DNA from: Pseudomonas sp. 30_B | Lineage (GTDB): Bacteria; Pseudomonadota; Gammaproteobacteria; Pseudomonadales; Pseudomonadaceae | Assembly: GCF_017491605.1 (NCBI RefSeq) | Contig: NZ_JAFGYY010000036.1 | Span: 1 to 38,518 of the forward strand | DNA length: 38,518 nt | Direction: 5' to 3' | In this document: piece by piece, positions 15,820-23,894 of the stretch | Layout of the letters: every line of letters starts with the position of its first letter | How positions within the stretch are numbered: the stretch's first letter is position 1 | Notes under the pieces: model-generated | The model's input: the letters and a program-made list of their open reading frames with translations, nothing else | Databases searched by the model: none | What the model was told of the DNA's origin: nothing | Program-made: the position numbers and the translations under genes

Positions 15820-16968
15820 TCAGGCCTTGCAGATCAGCTGCGAGGCCCGCTCATTGCGCGCGGTCAGGGCGCTGAGCGGCGCGGCCGACGTTTCCGCCTC
15901 GCGGCGGGCGTCGAGGATGATGCCGTGGTGGGCCGACTTGGCGCACACCGGGTCGGTGGCCTCGGCATCGCCGGTGAGCATGAAGGCCTGGCAGCGGCAG
16001 CCGCCGAAGTCGCGTTCCTTCTCGTCGCAGGAACGGCACGGCTCGGGCATCCACGAGTCGCCACGGAAGCGGTTGAAGCCGAACGACTCGTACCAGATGT
16101 GCTGCAGGCTGTGCTCGCGCACATTGGGGAACTTCACCGGCAACTGCCGCGCACTATGGCAAGGCAGCGCGGTGCCGTCCGGGGTGACGTCGAGGAACAC
16201 GCTGCCCCAGCCGCCCATGCAGGCCTTGGGGCGTTCCTCGTAGTAGTCGGGCACCACGAAGATCAGCTTGCACGGGTTGCCTTCGGCGGCCAGGCGCTCG
16301 CGGTACTGCGCGGTGATGCGCTCGGCGCGCTGCAACTGCTCGCGGGTCGGCAACAGGCCGGCGCGGTTCAGCTCGGCCCAGCCGTAGAACTGGCAGGTGG
16401 CGAGTTCGACGAAGTCGGCTTCCAGCTCGATGCACAGCTCGATGATGCGGTCGATGCTGTCGATGTTGTGCCGGTGGGTGACGAAGTTCAGCACCATCGG
16501 GTAACCGTGGGCCTTCACCGCGCGGGCCATGGCGAGCTTCTGGGCGAAGGCCTTGCGCGAGCCGGCGAGCAGGTTGCTCACCTCCTCGTCGGCGGCCTGG
16601 AAGCTGATCTGGATGTGATCCAGCCCCGCGTCGGCGAATTCCTTCAGGCGCGTCTCGTTGAGACCGATGCCGGAGGTGATCAGGTTGGTGTAGAAGCCCA
16701 GCCCGCGCGCGGCGGCGATCAGCTCGGCGAGGTCCTGGCGCACCAGCGGCTCGCCGCCGGAGAAGCCCAGCTGCGCCGCGCCCATCTCGCGGGCCTGGCG
16801 GAACACTTCGATCCATTGCTGGGTGGAAAGCTCCTCGCCGCCCTTGGCGAAATCCAGCGGGTTGGAGCAGTACGGGCACTGCAGCGGGCAGCGGTAGGTC
16901 AGCTCGGCCAGCAGCCAGAGCGGCGGGCCCACCGGCGCCTCAGCGCAGCTCGATCCAGAATTGCGCAT
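15820..16968 (-). CDS. pqqE: PQQ biosynthesis radical SAM protein PqqE
   Basis: A 382-aa radical SAM enzyme that, with PqqD, forms the carbon-carbon bond between Glu15 and Tyr19 of PqqA, the first step of PQQ synthesis. It has the cluster motif CPLQCPYC (Cys27, Cys31, Cys34), GFSGGEPLVRQDL, and a C-terminal SPASM region with CHSARQ and CRSCDEKERDFGGCRC that binds auxiliary clusters. ATG at 16968 lies inside the end of pqqD, a 29-nt overlap. Core homology begins at VGPPLWLLAELTYRCP, so a slightly later start is possible. Confidence 0.95.
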   Translation of the reverse strand: MRNSGSSCAEAPVGPPLWLLAELTYRCPLQCPYCSNPLDFAKGGEELSTQQWIEVFRQAREMGAAQLGFSGGEPLVRQDLAELIAAARGLGFYTNLITSGIGLNETRLKEFADAGLDHIQISFQAADEEVSNLLAGSRKAFAQKLAMARAVKAHGYPMVLNFVTHRHNIDSIDRIIELCIELEADFVELATCQFYGWAELNRAGLLPTREQLQRAERITAQYRERLAAEGNPCKLIFVVPDYYEERPKACMGGWGSVFLDVTPDGTALPCHSARQLPVKFPNVREHSLQHIWYESFGFNRFRGDSWMPEPCRSCDEKERDFGGCRCQAFMLTGDAEATDPVCAKSAHHGIILDARREAETSAAPLSALTARNERASQLICKA

Positions 16969-17218
16969 GGGCCACCTCGAGGAATGCCAGGATGTCTTCG
17001 TCGATGCCCGGCACGCCGGGGAAATCGCCACGCAGGCCGTCGATGATGCCGGCGACGTCACGCAGGCCGTCGACTCGGCCGAGGATCGCCCCGGCGCTCT
17101 CGTTGAGCTTCACCATGCCCTCCGGGTAGAGCAGCACATGGCAGCCCTGGGCCGGTTCGAATTGCAGGCGGAAGCCCCGGCGCAGCGCCGGTACGCTGTC
17201 CAGCGAAGGCAGACTCAT
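16940..17218 (-). CDS. pqqD: PQQ biosynthesis peptide chaperone PqqD
   Basis: A 92-aa PqqD: PALRRGFRLQFEPAQGCHVL then LYPEGMVKLNESAGAIL, the winged-helix RiPP recognition element that binds PqqA and presents it to PqqE. The start ATG at 17218 overlaps the pqqC stop by 1 nt (TGATG), a coupled start; an upstream in-frame start would add 7 residues inside pqqC. Confidence 0.95.
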   Translation of the reverse strand: MSLPSLDSVPALRRGFRLQFEPAQGCHVLLYPEGMVKLNESAGAILGRVDGLRDVAGIIDGLRGDFPGVPGIDEDILAFLEVAHAQFWIELR

Positions 17219-17967
17219 CACAGCAACCCCCTGTGCCATACGCGCTCGCTCGTCACCGTGTGGTACGGCGGGCGCTCCAGTTCATAGGCCATGCTCATCG
17301 CGTCGAGCATGCTCCAGAGTACGTCGAGCTTGAATTGCAGGATTTCCAGCATGCGCTCCTGGGCCTCGCGGGTGCGATAGTGCTCCAGGGTGATGCGCAG
17401 CCCGTGCTCGACGTCGCGGCGCGCCTGGGACAGGCGCTTGCGGAAGTAGTCGTAGCCGGTGGCGTCGATCCACGGGTAGTGCTGCGGCCAGCTGTCCAGC
17501 CGCGACTGGTGGATCTGCGGGGCGAACAGCTCGGTCAGCGAGCTGCTGGCCGCTTCCTGCCAGCTGGCGCGGCGGGCGAAGTTGACGTAGGCGTCCACCG
17601 CGAAGCGCACGCCGGGCAGCACCAGCTCCTGGGACAGCACCTGCTCGCGGTCCAGCCCCACGGATTCGCCCAGGCGCAGCCACGCCTCGATGCCGCCCTC
17701 CTCGCCCGGCGCACCGTCATGGTCGAGGATGCGCTGCAGCCACTCGCGGCGCACCTCGCGGTCCGGGCAGTTGGCGAGGATCGCCGCATCCTTCAGCGGA
17801 ATGTTCACCTGGTAGTAGAAACGGTTCGCCACCCAGCCCTGGATCTGCTCGCGGGTCGCACGGCCTTCGTACATGGCCACGTGGTACGGGTGGAAGATGT
17901 GGTAGCAGGCGCCCTTGGCGCGCAGCGCCTGCTCGAACTCGGTGGGGCTCATGGCTTCGCGGGTCAT
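17218..17967 (-). CDS. pqqC: PQQ synthase PqqC
   Basis: A 249-aa cofactor-free oxidase that carries out the last ring closure and oxidation of the PQQ precursor. Recognisable stretches are YHIFHPYHVAMYEG, WVANRFYYQVNIPLKDAAIL, LDHDGAPGEEGGIEAWLRL and HYPWIDATGYDYF, all typical of the TenA/PqqC fold. ATG at 17967 follows GAGGAAGG with an 8-nt spacer; a second ATG at 17952 has no such site. The gene starts 24 nt after pqqB. Confidence 0.95.
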   Translation of the reverse strand: MTREAMSPTEFEQALRAKGACYHIFHPYHVAMYEGRATREQIQGWVANRFYYQVNIPLKDAAILANCPDREVRREWLQRILDHDGAPGEEGGIEAWLRLGESVGLDREQVLSQELVLPGVRFAVDAYVNFARRASWQEAASSSLTELFAPQIHQSRLDSWPQHYPWIDATGYDYFRKRLSQARRDVEHGLRITLEHYRTREAQERMLEILQFKLDVLWSMLDAMSMAYELERPPYHTVTSERVWHRGLL

Positions 17968-17990
17968 CGCGGCATCCTTCCTCAAGAGCC

Positions 17991-18905
17991 TTACAGGTAG
18001 ATGCCCATGCCGTCGAACGCCACTTCGACGCCGTGCGCGTCCAGTTCGGCGCGTTCGGGCGAGGCGATGTCGAGGATGGGGTTGGTGTTGTTTATATGGA
18101 TGAGCACCTTGCGCGGCCCGTCGATGCCGTCGAGCACTTCGAGCATGCCGCCGGGCCCGCTCTGGGCCAGGTGGCCCATCTCGCTGCCGAGCTTGTCGCC
18201 CACTTCGCAGACGCGCATCTCGTCGTCGCGCCAGAGGGTGCCGTCCACCAGCAGGCAGTCGGCCTGGCGCATCCACGCCAGCAGCGCGTCGTCCACCTGT
18301 CCCAGGCCCGGCGCATAGAACAGCTTGCCGCCGGTGGAGAGGTCTTCGACGAACAGGCCGATGTTGTCCCCCGGATGCGGGTTGCCGCGATGCGGCGAGT
18401 ACGGCGGCGCGCTGCTGCGCAGGGCGATGGCGGTGAGGCGCAGGCCCGGACAGGCGGGAATGACGAAGGGTTCGGCGTCCAGCTCGATGAGCTTGTGCTT
18501 CAGCCCGCCGTTCCAGTGCGACAGCATGGGGAACAACGGGAAGCCCGTGGACAGGTCCTGGTGGACCATCTCCGTGCACCACACCTCGTGCGGGCAACCC
18601 TCGCGCAGGCTGAGCAGGCCGGTGGTGTGGTCGATCTGGCTGTCCAGCAGGACGATGGCGGCAATCGCCGAATCGCGCAGGCGCCGCGCCGGCTGCAGCG
18701 CCGGGAAGGATGCCAGCTGGGCACGGATATCGGGGGAAGCGTTGCAGAGTATCCAGTTCTCGCCATCGTCGGACAGCGCGATGGAGGACTGGGTGCGTGG
18801 CTGCGCGATCACGCTGCCGTCGCGTACGCCGCGGCAGTTGCGGCAGTTGCAGTTCCACTGGGGGAAGCCGCCACCGGCGGCCGACCCGAGAATTCGGATG
18901 TGCAT
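17991..18905 (-). CDS. pqqB: PQQ biosynthesis protein PqqB
   Basis: A 304-aa metallo-beta-lactamase-fold protein, proposed to hydroxylate the excised Glu-Tyr unit during PQQ synthesis. It begins HIRILGSAAGGGFPQWNCNC and has the zinc-type cluster Cys19, Cys21, Cys24, then DSQIDHTTGLL in place of the classic HxHxDH, as in the family, and ends AFDGMGIYL. It follows pqqA with a GC-rich hairpin in the gap. Confidence 0.95.
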   Translation of the reverse strand: MHIRILGSAAGGGFPQWNCNCRNCRGVRDGSVIAQPRTQSSIALSDDGENWILCNASPDIRAQLASFPALQPARRLRDSAIAAIVLLDSQIDHTTGLLSLREGCPHEVWCTEMVHQDLSTGFPLFPMLSHWNGGLKHKLIELDAEPFVIPACPGLRLTAIALRSSAPPYSPHRGNPHPGDNIGLFVEDLSTGGKLFYAPGLGQVDDALLAWMRQADCLLVDGTLWRDDEMRVCEVGDKLGSEMGHLAQSGPGGMLEVLDGIDGPRKVLIHINNTNPILDIASPERAELDAHGVEVAFDGMGIYL

Positions 18906-18925
18906 GACAGTGCCCCGTGGGCAGG

Positions 18926-18945
18926 GGCCCCGGCGGACCGGGGCC
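18926..18945 (-). terminator. Hairpin between pqqA and pqqB
   Basis: GGCCCCGG-4 nt-CCGGGGCC forms an 8-bp all-GC stem directly after the pqqA stop, with no T-run. A hairpin here is common in pqq operons and would lower expression of pqqB-E relative to pqqA, or protect the pqqA message. Confidence 0.65.
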
Positions 18946-18952
18946 GCGTGGA

Positions 18953-19024
18953 TCAGCGGTTGGCGAAGTACAGGGTCACTTCGAAGCCAAGGCGCAGGTC
19001 GGTGAAGCTAGGCTTGGTCCACAT
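18953..19024 (-). CDS. pqqA: PQQ precursor peptide PqqA
   Basis: A 23-aa peptide, too short for normal gene callers: it starts MWTKPSFTDLRLG and contains the conserved E15-V-T-L-Y19 whose Glu and Tyr become PQQ. ATG at 19022-19024, stop TGA at 18953-18955, with AGAGGACAG 5-7 nt upstream. It is the first gene of the pqqABCDE-H run. A TTGGTA-type motif lies about 120 nt upstream. Confidence 0.97.
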   Translation of the reverse strand: MWTKPSFTDLRLGFEVTLYFANR

Positions 19025-19140
19025 GGGTCTGTCCTCTTGTTGTTGGGGATGTCGTTCAGGCATCGCACCGGTTGTCCCGGTAGATCGAGTTAACCACCGG
19101 GGGCGGACGCGCCGAATGATACTTTCGAAGGAGATTCCCC

Positions 19141-19156
19141 CCTGATTTGGTAGCGA
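19141..19156. promoter_or_regulatory. PQQ-regulon motif, site 1 (pqqA)
   Basis: CCTGATTTGGTAGCGA. It shares TTTGGTAG with site 2 and TTGGTA with all six sites of the set, and lies about 120 nt upstream of the pqqA start. It is the weakest member on its left side. Confidence 0.55.
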
Positions 19157-19269
19157 GTGCGCGTCTCGCCGCGCAGGACGTACAACCGTTCACGGCGGTA
19201 CGCCGTTTAACCTTAGTTCGCCGTTGGCGCCCTGGTCGATTTCGGAGTGCCCTGCAGCCCAGGGCAAAC

Positions 19270-19296
19270 GGCGGATAACGTCGAACGTTATCCGCC
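19270..19296. repeat. Intergenic inverted repeat, GGCGGATAAC family
   Basis: Perfect 12-bp arms with a 3-nt loop, followed by CTACG. The same family recurs at 21267-21307 and, with a TATAAC/TACAAC core, at 27275-27302 and 27368-27394. Confidence 0.8.
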
Positions 19297-19338
19297 CTAC
19301 GATCCTGCAGGACCTTCCAGTTCGCGGTAGCCTCCGGG

Positions 19339-19405
19339 TTCGCGAGCAAGCTCGCTCCTACGAAGAGCGCCCAGGCCAACCTGTAGGAGCGAGCTTGCTC
19401 GCGAA
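19339..19405. repeat. Facing pair of REP elements
   Basis: TTCGCGAGCAAGCTCGCTCC(TAC) at 19339-19361 and its exact inverse at 19383-19405 form a head-to-head REP pair of the type common in Pseudomonas, mobilised in trans by RAYT transposases. No RAYT gene is in the window. Confidence 0.9.
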
Positions 19406-19419
19406 CAAAACCATTACCC

Positions 19420-19450
19420 GGAAAAAAGAAAACGCGACCGGAGTCGCGTT
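19420..19450 (-). terminator. Rho-independent terminator of exaC
   Basis: On minus: AACGCGAC-TCCG-GTCGCGTT followed by TTCTTTTTTCC, an 8-bp stem with a strong T-run. It lies about 157 nt after the exaC stop. Confidence 0.85.
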
Positions 19451-19606
19451 CGACGAAGGCCGTCACCCGAGGGAGTGGGCACGGAAGCGGACGGCCGCCC
19501 GAGCGGGCGCGTCGACACAAGGGATGCCCGTTGGAAAGACTGACGGGTACACCGGAGAGGTGGCCGACGGACCCGATGGGGGAAGGTCCGCCGGCCTGCT
19601 GCTCGC

Positions 19607-21127
19607 TTAGAAGAAGCCCAGCGGGTTGATGTCGTAGCTCACCAGCAGGTTCTTGGTCTGCTGGTAATGGTCGAGCATCATCTTGTGGGTTTCGCGGCCG
19701 ACGCCGGACTTCTTGTAGCCGCCGAACGCGGCGTGCGCCGGGTACAGGTGGTAGCAGTTGGTCCACACGCGGCCGGACTGGATACCACGCCCCATGCGCC
19801 AGGCGCGGTTGATGTCGCGGGTCCAGACGCCGGCGCCGAGGCCGAACTCGGTGTCGTTGGCGATCGCCAGGGCTTCGGCCTCGTCCTTGAAGGTGGTCAC
19901 GCCCACGACGGGTCCGAAGATTTCCTCCTGGAACACGCGCATCTTGTTGTTGCCCTTGAGCAGGGTCGGCTGGATGTAATAGCCGCTGGCCAAATCACCC
20001 TCCAGGCGCTCGCTGGAGCCGCCGGTGAGCAGCTCGGCGCCTTCGCTCTGGGCGATGTCGAGGTAGGACAGGATCTTCTCGTACTGCTGCTGCGAGGCCT
20101 GGGCGCCGACCATGGTCTCGGTGTCCAGCGGGTTGCCGCGCTTGATCGCTTTGATCTTCTTCATCACCTCGGCCATGAACGGCTCGAAGATCGACTCCTG
20201 CACCAGCGCCCGCGACGGGCAGGTGCACACCTCGCCCTGGTTGAAGAAGGCCAGCACCAGGCCCTCGGCGGCTTTCTCGATGAAGGCCGGTTCGGCCTGC
20301 ATGATGTCCTCGAAGAAGATGTTCGGGCTCTTGCCGCCCAGCTCGACGGTGGACGGGATGATGTTCTCCGCCGCGCAGTGGAGGATGTGCGAGCCGACCG
20401 GGGTCGAGCCGGTGAAGGCGATCTTGGCGATGCGCTTGCTGGTGGCCAGCGCCTGGCCCGCTTCCCTGCCGAAGCCCTGGACGATGTTCAGCACACCCGG
20501 CGGCAGCAGGTCGCCGATGATCTCGGCCAGCAGCATGATCGACAGCGGGGTCTGCTCGGCCGGCTTGAGCACCACGCAGTTGCCGGCGGCCAGGGCCGGG
20601 GCGAGTTTCCACGCGGCCATCAGCAGCGGGAAGTTCCACGGGATGATTTGCCCGACCACGCCCAGCGGTTCGTGGATGTGGTAGGCGACGGTGTTCTCGT
20701 TGATCTCGGCGGCGCCGCCTTCCTGCGCGCGGATGCAGCCGGCGTAGTAGCGGAAGTGGTCGGCGGCCAGCGGCACGTCGGCGTTCAGGGTTTCGCGCAC
20801 GGCCTTGCCGTTGTCCCAGGTTTCGGCGACGGCCAGTTGTTCCAGGTTCTGCTCGATGCGGTCGGCGATCTTCAGCAGGATCAGCGCGCGGTCCTGCACC
20901 GAGGTGCGCCCCCAGCTGCCGGCTACGGCATGGGCGGCGTCCAGGGCGCGCTCGATGTCTTCGGCGGTAGAACGCGGGAATTCGGCGATGACTTCGCCAT
21001 TCACCGGCGAGGTGTTGCTGAAGTACTGCCCCAGCACCGGCGCAACGAACTCGCCGCCGATGTAGTTGCCGTAGCGCGGCTTGAGGGTGACGACGGCGCC
21101 GGGGGTTCCGGGTGCGGCGTAGATCAT
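19607..21127 (-). CDS. exaC: NAD-dependent aldehyde dehydrogenase ExaC
   Basis: A 506-aa aldehyde dehydrogenase that oxidises acetaldehyde and similar aldehydes from the periplasmic alcohol dehydrogenase, in the cytoplasm. It has PWNFPLLMAAWKLAPALAAG, the nucleotide-binding FTGSTPVG, the general base Glu262 in VELGGKSPN, the catalytic Cys301 in NQGEVCTC, and EIFGPV near the C-terminus. Its length equals that of ExaC of P. aeruginosa. ATG at 21127 has AGGAGAG upstream; a frame extension to 21160 has no such site. A TTGGTA-type motif lies about 103 nt upstream, so it has its own promoter. Confidence 0.93.
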   Translation of the reverse strand: MIYAAPGTPGAVVTLKPRYGNYIGGEFVAPVLGQYFSNTSPVNGEVIAEFPRSTAEDIERALDAAHAVAGSWGRTSVQDRALILLKIADRIEQNLEQLAVAETWDNGKAVRETLNADVPLAADHFRYYAGCIRAQEGGAAEINENTVAYHIHEPLGVVGQIIPWNFPLLMAAWKLAPALAAGNCVVLKPAEQTPLSIMLLAEIIGDLLPPGVLNIVQGFGREAGQALATSKRIAKIAFTGSTPVGSHILHCAAENIIPSTVELGGKSPNIFFEDIMQAEPAFIEKAAEGLVLAFFNQGEVCTCPSRALVQESIFEPFMAEVMKKIKAIKRGNPLDTETMVGAQASQQQYEKILSYLDIAQSEGAELLTGGSSERLEGDLASGYYIQPTLLKGNNKMRVFQEEIFGPVVGVTTFKDEAEALAIANDTEFGLGAGVWTRDINRAWRMGRGIQSGRVWTNCYHLYPAHAAFGGYKKSGVGRETHKMMLDHYQQTKNLLVSYDINPLGFF

Positions 21128-21229
21128 GGTGGTGCTCTCCTGTCGGGTCCCGGCCTCCATCGGCCAGGTGATGGAGCGATCTTAGGCAGCGACCTTCCCG
21201 GCCCGGAATGCCCCCATGGGAGCGATGGG

Positions 21230-21247
21230 TTACTCATTTGGTAGTAG
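21230..21247. promoter_or_regulatory. PQQ-regulon motif, site 2 (exaC)
   Basis: TTACTCATTTGGTAGTAG, with TACT/AGTA as inverted ends, about 103 nt upstream of the exaC start. Confidence 0.65.
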
Positions 21248-21266
21248 ATGCGGCGGGCATGGCCGG

Positions 21267-21340
21267 TCGTAGGGCGGATAACCCGGAACGGGTTATCCGC
21301 CCTACGACACTGGGTGGTTCGCGAGCAAGCACGCTCCTAC
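21267..21340. repeat. GGCGGATAAC inverted repeat plus REP element
   Basis: TCGTAGGGCGGATAACCC and GGGTTATCCGCCCTACGA (21267-21307) are inverted arms around GGAAC. A REP element (TTCGCGAGCAAGCACGCTCC then TAC) follows at 21318-21340; one base differs from the pair at 19339. Confidence 0.85.
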
Positions 21341-21395
21341 AGGAGGCGGCAAGCACCTGATGTTGCCTGCCAGCGTAAGGTCCGCCGCGAAGGAT

Positions 21396-21419
21396 TTCGC
21401 GGACAAGGTCCGCTCCTAC
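21396..21419. repeat. REP element, GGACAAGGTCC variant
   Basis: TTCGCGGACAAGGTCCGCTC then CTAC, a variant of the REP family. The inverse type recurs at 34121-34144. Confidence 0.8.
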
Positions 21420-21511
21420 GGGGGTTCCTCTCATTGCTTTGGCTCGTGCTCTGAGGATTTCCAGAGAAACGCCCGCGCACTCCGAAGCGCCCCTTCAGGA
21501 GGCCGAGTGGA

Positions 21512-21745
21512 ATCGGAGTTTCAGGGGTTGAGCGGCATGGATGCCGCGAGAGCGTCGTTGGGCCATGGATGGCCCGTCGACGCGTGCCCCTGAAACTCCG
21601 ATGGAGCGAGGGAAGTCCCGCGAAGCGGGACCCGGATGCAGGGGCAAGCCTTCTTGGTTACTTCTTCGGCGTTTGGAAGAAGTGACTCGCCCGAGGGGGC
21701 GAAACAAAATGTCCGAGCGCATACCGAGGCGACGCTGAAACACCC
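21512..21745. repeat. Composite interspersed repeat
   Basis: Perfect 16-bp arms ATCGGAGTTTCAGGGG (21512-21527) and CCCCTGAAACTCCGAT (21587-21602) are followed by the hairpin ACTTCTTC / GAAGAAGT (21660-21683) and the string GACTCGCCCGAGGGGGCGAA at 21684. The latter part recurs inverted at 38370-38430. It belongs to a repeat common in Pseudomonas intergenic DNA, with short apparent ORFs that I do not consider real. Confidence 0.7.
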
Positions 21746-21809
21746 ACGTAGAAGCAGCTACCCTGCAACATCATCGGAGCAAAGGCTAGGCGCCGGCCCT
21801 GCCGGCGGA

Positions 21810-21832
21810 TCGCGGGCATGGCCCGCTCCTAC
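21810..21832. repeat. Single REP element
   Basis: TCGCGGGCATGGCCCGCTCC then TAC, the GGGCATGGCCC variant that also appears in the composite repeats at 23895 and 34201. Confidence 0.8.
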
Positions 21833-21881
21833 AAGGTGAATTCCGTGTCGCCGCCCCCGGCAACGGCACCGGCGGTCGCGC

Positions 21882-21915
21882 CAAAAACAAAGGGCCAGCT
21901 CAACGGCCGGCCCTC
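21882..21915 (-). terminator. Rho-independent terminator of the PQQ alcohol dehydrogenase
   Basis: On minus: AGGGCCGGCC-GTTGA-GCTGGCCCTTTGTTTTTG, a GC stem followed by a T-rich run, about 20 nt after the pedH stop. Confidence 0.85.
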
Positions 21916-21934
21916 TGCTCACCTCACAACACCA

Positions 21935-23707
21935 TCACTTCTTCGCCACCAGATCCTTGGGCAGCTTGAAGGTCCAGATCATCCCACCCTGGTCCAGGTC
22001 CTTGATGCGCTTGGCCACCTCGCCACCCCACAGCGGCACCGCGCCGCCCCAGCCGGAGAGCACAGTCACGTACTGCTCGCCATCCATCTCCCAGGTGATC
22101 GGCGAGGCAATCACGCCCGAGCCGGTGTTGAACTCATAGAGCTTCTTGCCCGACTTGGCGTCGAAGGCCATCAGGTAGCCCTCGGGGTTGCCGGTGAACA
22201 CCAGGTTGCCGTGGGTCGCCAGCACGCCGCCCCACAGCGGCGCGTAGTTCTCGTAACGCCAGACCTGCTTGCCGGTCTTCGGATCGATGGCGCGCAGCAC
22301 GCCGATGTACTTGTCGTTCAGCGGCTTGATGGTGAAGCCCGCGCCGAGGTACGCCGCGCCCTTCTTGTAGGCGATGTTCTCGTTCCACATGTCCATGCCC
22401 CACTCGTTGGATGGCACGTAGAACAGGCCGGTGTCCTGGCTGTAGGCCATGGGCATCCAGTTCTTGCCGCCGAGGAAGGACGGCGAGACGAACACCGAGG
22501 AACCCTTCTCGGTCCCCTGCCCCGGCGCGCCCGGACGGTGGGCGTCGTCGTAGATCGGGCGACCGTCTTTATCCAGGCCCTTGGCCCAGGTCACCTTGTC
22601 CACGAACGGGAAGCCGCGGATGAACTTGCCGTTGGTGCGGTCGAGCACGTAGAAGAAGCCGTTGCGGTCGGCGGTGGCCGCCGCCTGGACGTTCTTGCCG
22701 CCGTCCTTGTAGTCGAAGGACACCAGCTCGTTCACGCCGTCGAAGTCCCAGCCGTCGTGCGGGGTGGTCTGGAAGTGCCACTTGATGGATCCGTCCTCCG
22801 GGTTCAGCGCCAGGCGCGAGGAGGAGAACAGGTTGTCGCCCGGACGCAGGTGCGAGTTCCACGGCGACGGGTTGCCGGTGCCGATGAACAGCGAGTCGGT
22901 GCTCGGGTCGTAGTAGCCGCCCAGCCAGGGCGCGGCGCCGCCGGTCTTCCACAGGTCGCCCGGCCAGGTCTTGCCCGCTTCGCCGCCGGAAATGCCGTTC
23001 TCGATGGCCTTGCCGTCCTTGTAGACGTAGCCCATGTGGCCTTCCACGGTCGGGCGGCTCCACAGCAGCTCACCGTTGGTGGGGTCGTACGCCTCGATCT
23101 TGCCGACCACGCCGAACTCGCCGCCGGCCACGCCGGTGATCAGCTTGCCCTTGGCGATCAGCGGCGCGGCGGAGATGGAATAGCCGGCCTTGTAGTCCGC
23201 CACGGTCTTCTTCCACACCACCTTGCCGGTGTCCTTGTTCAGGGCGACCAGCTTGGCGTCCAGGGTGCCGAAGATCACCAGGTCGTCGTACAGCGCCACG
23301 CCACGGTTGATCACGTCGCAGCAGGGCATGATGCCGTCGGGCAGGCGCGCGTCGTACTGCCACAGTTTGCGCCCGGTGCGCGCATCCACCGCGAAGACCC
23401 GCGAGTAGGAGGCGGTGACGTACATCACGCCGTCCTTGACCAGCGGCTGGGCCTGCTGGCCGCGCTGCTTCTCGCCGCCGAAGGACAGCGCCCACACCGG
23501 CCGCAGCTCCTTCACGTTGTCGCTGTTCAGGGTTTTCAGCGGGCTGAAACGCTGGCCCTGCTGGTTGATCCCGTTGACCACGACCTGGTCGGTGCGCTTG
23601 GCGGAATCACTGATGTCCTGGTCGGTGACCCCGGCGTGGGCACCCAGGCTGGCCAGGCTGATGGCGGTAAACAGCACGGTGCGGGCGAAAGGTTGGAGCT
23701 GTCTCAT
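21935..23707 (-). CDS. pedH: PQQ-dependent alcohol dehydrogenase, lanthanide (PedH) type
   Basis: A 590-aa periplasmic quinoprotein that oxidises ethanol and other alcohols. It has a signal peptide (residues 1-25, ending LGAHA), an eight-bladed propeller with tryptophan-docking repeats, and the vicinal disulfide Cys129-Cys130. The active-site stretch reads HDGWDFDGVNE: catalytic Asp321 and a second Asp323. The second Asp marks lanthanide-dependent enzymes (XoxF, PedH); calcium-type ExaA and MxaF have Ala there. ATADRNGFFYVLDRTNGKFI and MPMAYSQDTGLFYVPSNEWG also look PedH-like. ATG at 23707 has AGAGG upstream. A TTGGTA-type motif lies 107 nt upstream. It occupies the place that exaA holds in P. 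aeruginosa, next to exaC. Confidence 0.93.
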   Translation of the reverse strand: MRQLQPFARTVLFTAISLASLGAHAGVTDQDISDSAKRTDQVVVNGINQQGQRFSPLKTLNSDNVKELRPVWALSFGGEKQRGQQAQPLVKDGVMYVTASYSRVFAVDARTGRKLWQYDARLPDGIMPCCDVINRGVALYDDLVIFGTLDAKLVALNKDTGKVVWKKTVADYKAGYSISAAPLIAKGKLITGVAGGEFGVVGKIEAYDPTNGELLWSRPTVEGHMGYVYKDGKAIENGISGGEAGKTWPGDLWKTGGAAPWLGGYYDPSTDSLFIGTGNPSPWNSHLRPGDNLFSSSRLALNPEDGSIKWHFQTTPHDGWDFDGVNELVSFDYKDGGKNVQAAATADRNGFFYVLDRTNGKFIRGFPFVDKVTWAKGLDKDGRPIYDDAHRPGAPGQGTEKGSSVFVSPSFLGGKNWMPMAYSQDTGLFYVPSNEWGMDMWNENIAYKKGAAYLGAGFTIKPLNDKYIGVLRAIDPKTGKQVWRYENYAPLWGGVLATHGNLVFTGNPEGYLMAFDAKSGKKLYEFNTGSGVIASPITWEMDGEQYVTVLSGWGGAVPLWGGEVAKRIKDLDQGGMIWTFKLPKDLVAKK

Positions 23708-23813
23708 GGCGTGCGCCTCTGCGATTGTTGTTGTACCCGGGATAATTTCCCGGTCTGTCGCAGATTCTTGGTTGGGGGACGGTGGCCAACAATTGAACGC
23801 AGTGCCGAATTTT

Positions 23814-23831
23814 CTAGTTCCTTGGTAGCAA
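23814..23831. promoter_or_regulatory. PQQ-regulon motif, site 3 (pedH)
   Basis: CTAGTTCCTTGGTAGCAA, about 107 nt upstream of the pedH start. Confidence 0.65.
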
Positions 23832-23894
23832 TACCGGGCCGCAGAGGCGCGGAAATAGTGGCGTGCGTAGGAGCGGATACAGCGGAGTTGACCT

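Larger units (their letters stand above)
19025..19606. other. Gene-free stretch upstream of pqqA
   Basis: No credible gene. It holds the pqqA promoter with the TTGGTA-type motif (19141-19156), a perfect 12-bp inverted repeat GGCGGATAACGT / ACGTTATCCGCC (19270-19296), two facing REP elements (19339-19361 and 19383-19405) and the exaC terminator (19420-19450). Confidence 0.7.
21128..21934. other. Gene-free stretch between exaC and pedH
   Basis: No credible gene in about 800 nt. From left to right: the exaC promoter with motif site 2, an inverted repeat of the GGCGGATAAC family, REP elements at 21318-21340, 21396-21419 and 21810-21832, a composite interspersed repeat (21512-21745), and the pedH terminator. 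Confidence 0.7.

Noticed and set aside
17968..18858. N-terminal extension of PqqC as a 546-aa fusion
   Set aside because: It lies in another frame of pqqB on the same strand and shows no homology; PqqC starts at 17967 with a good ribosome site.
19339..19405. CRISPR array or tRNA-like structure
   Set aside because: The repeated palindromes are REP elements: irregular spacing, inverse orientation and no spacers. No CRISPR array or tRNA was seen in the window.
21935..23707. Calcium-type ethanol dehydrogenase ExaA
   Set aside because: The position next to exaC suggested it, but the W-D-F-D active site and the PedH-like C-terminal half argue for the lanthanide type.
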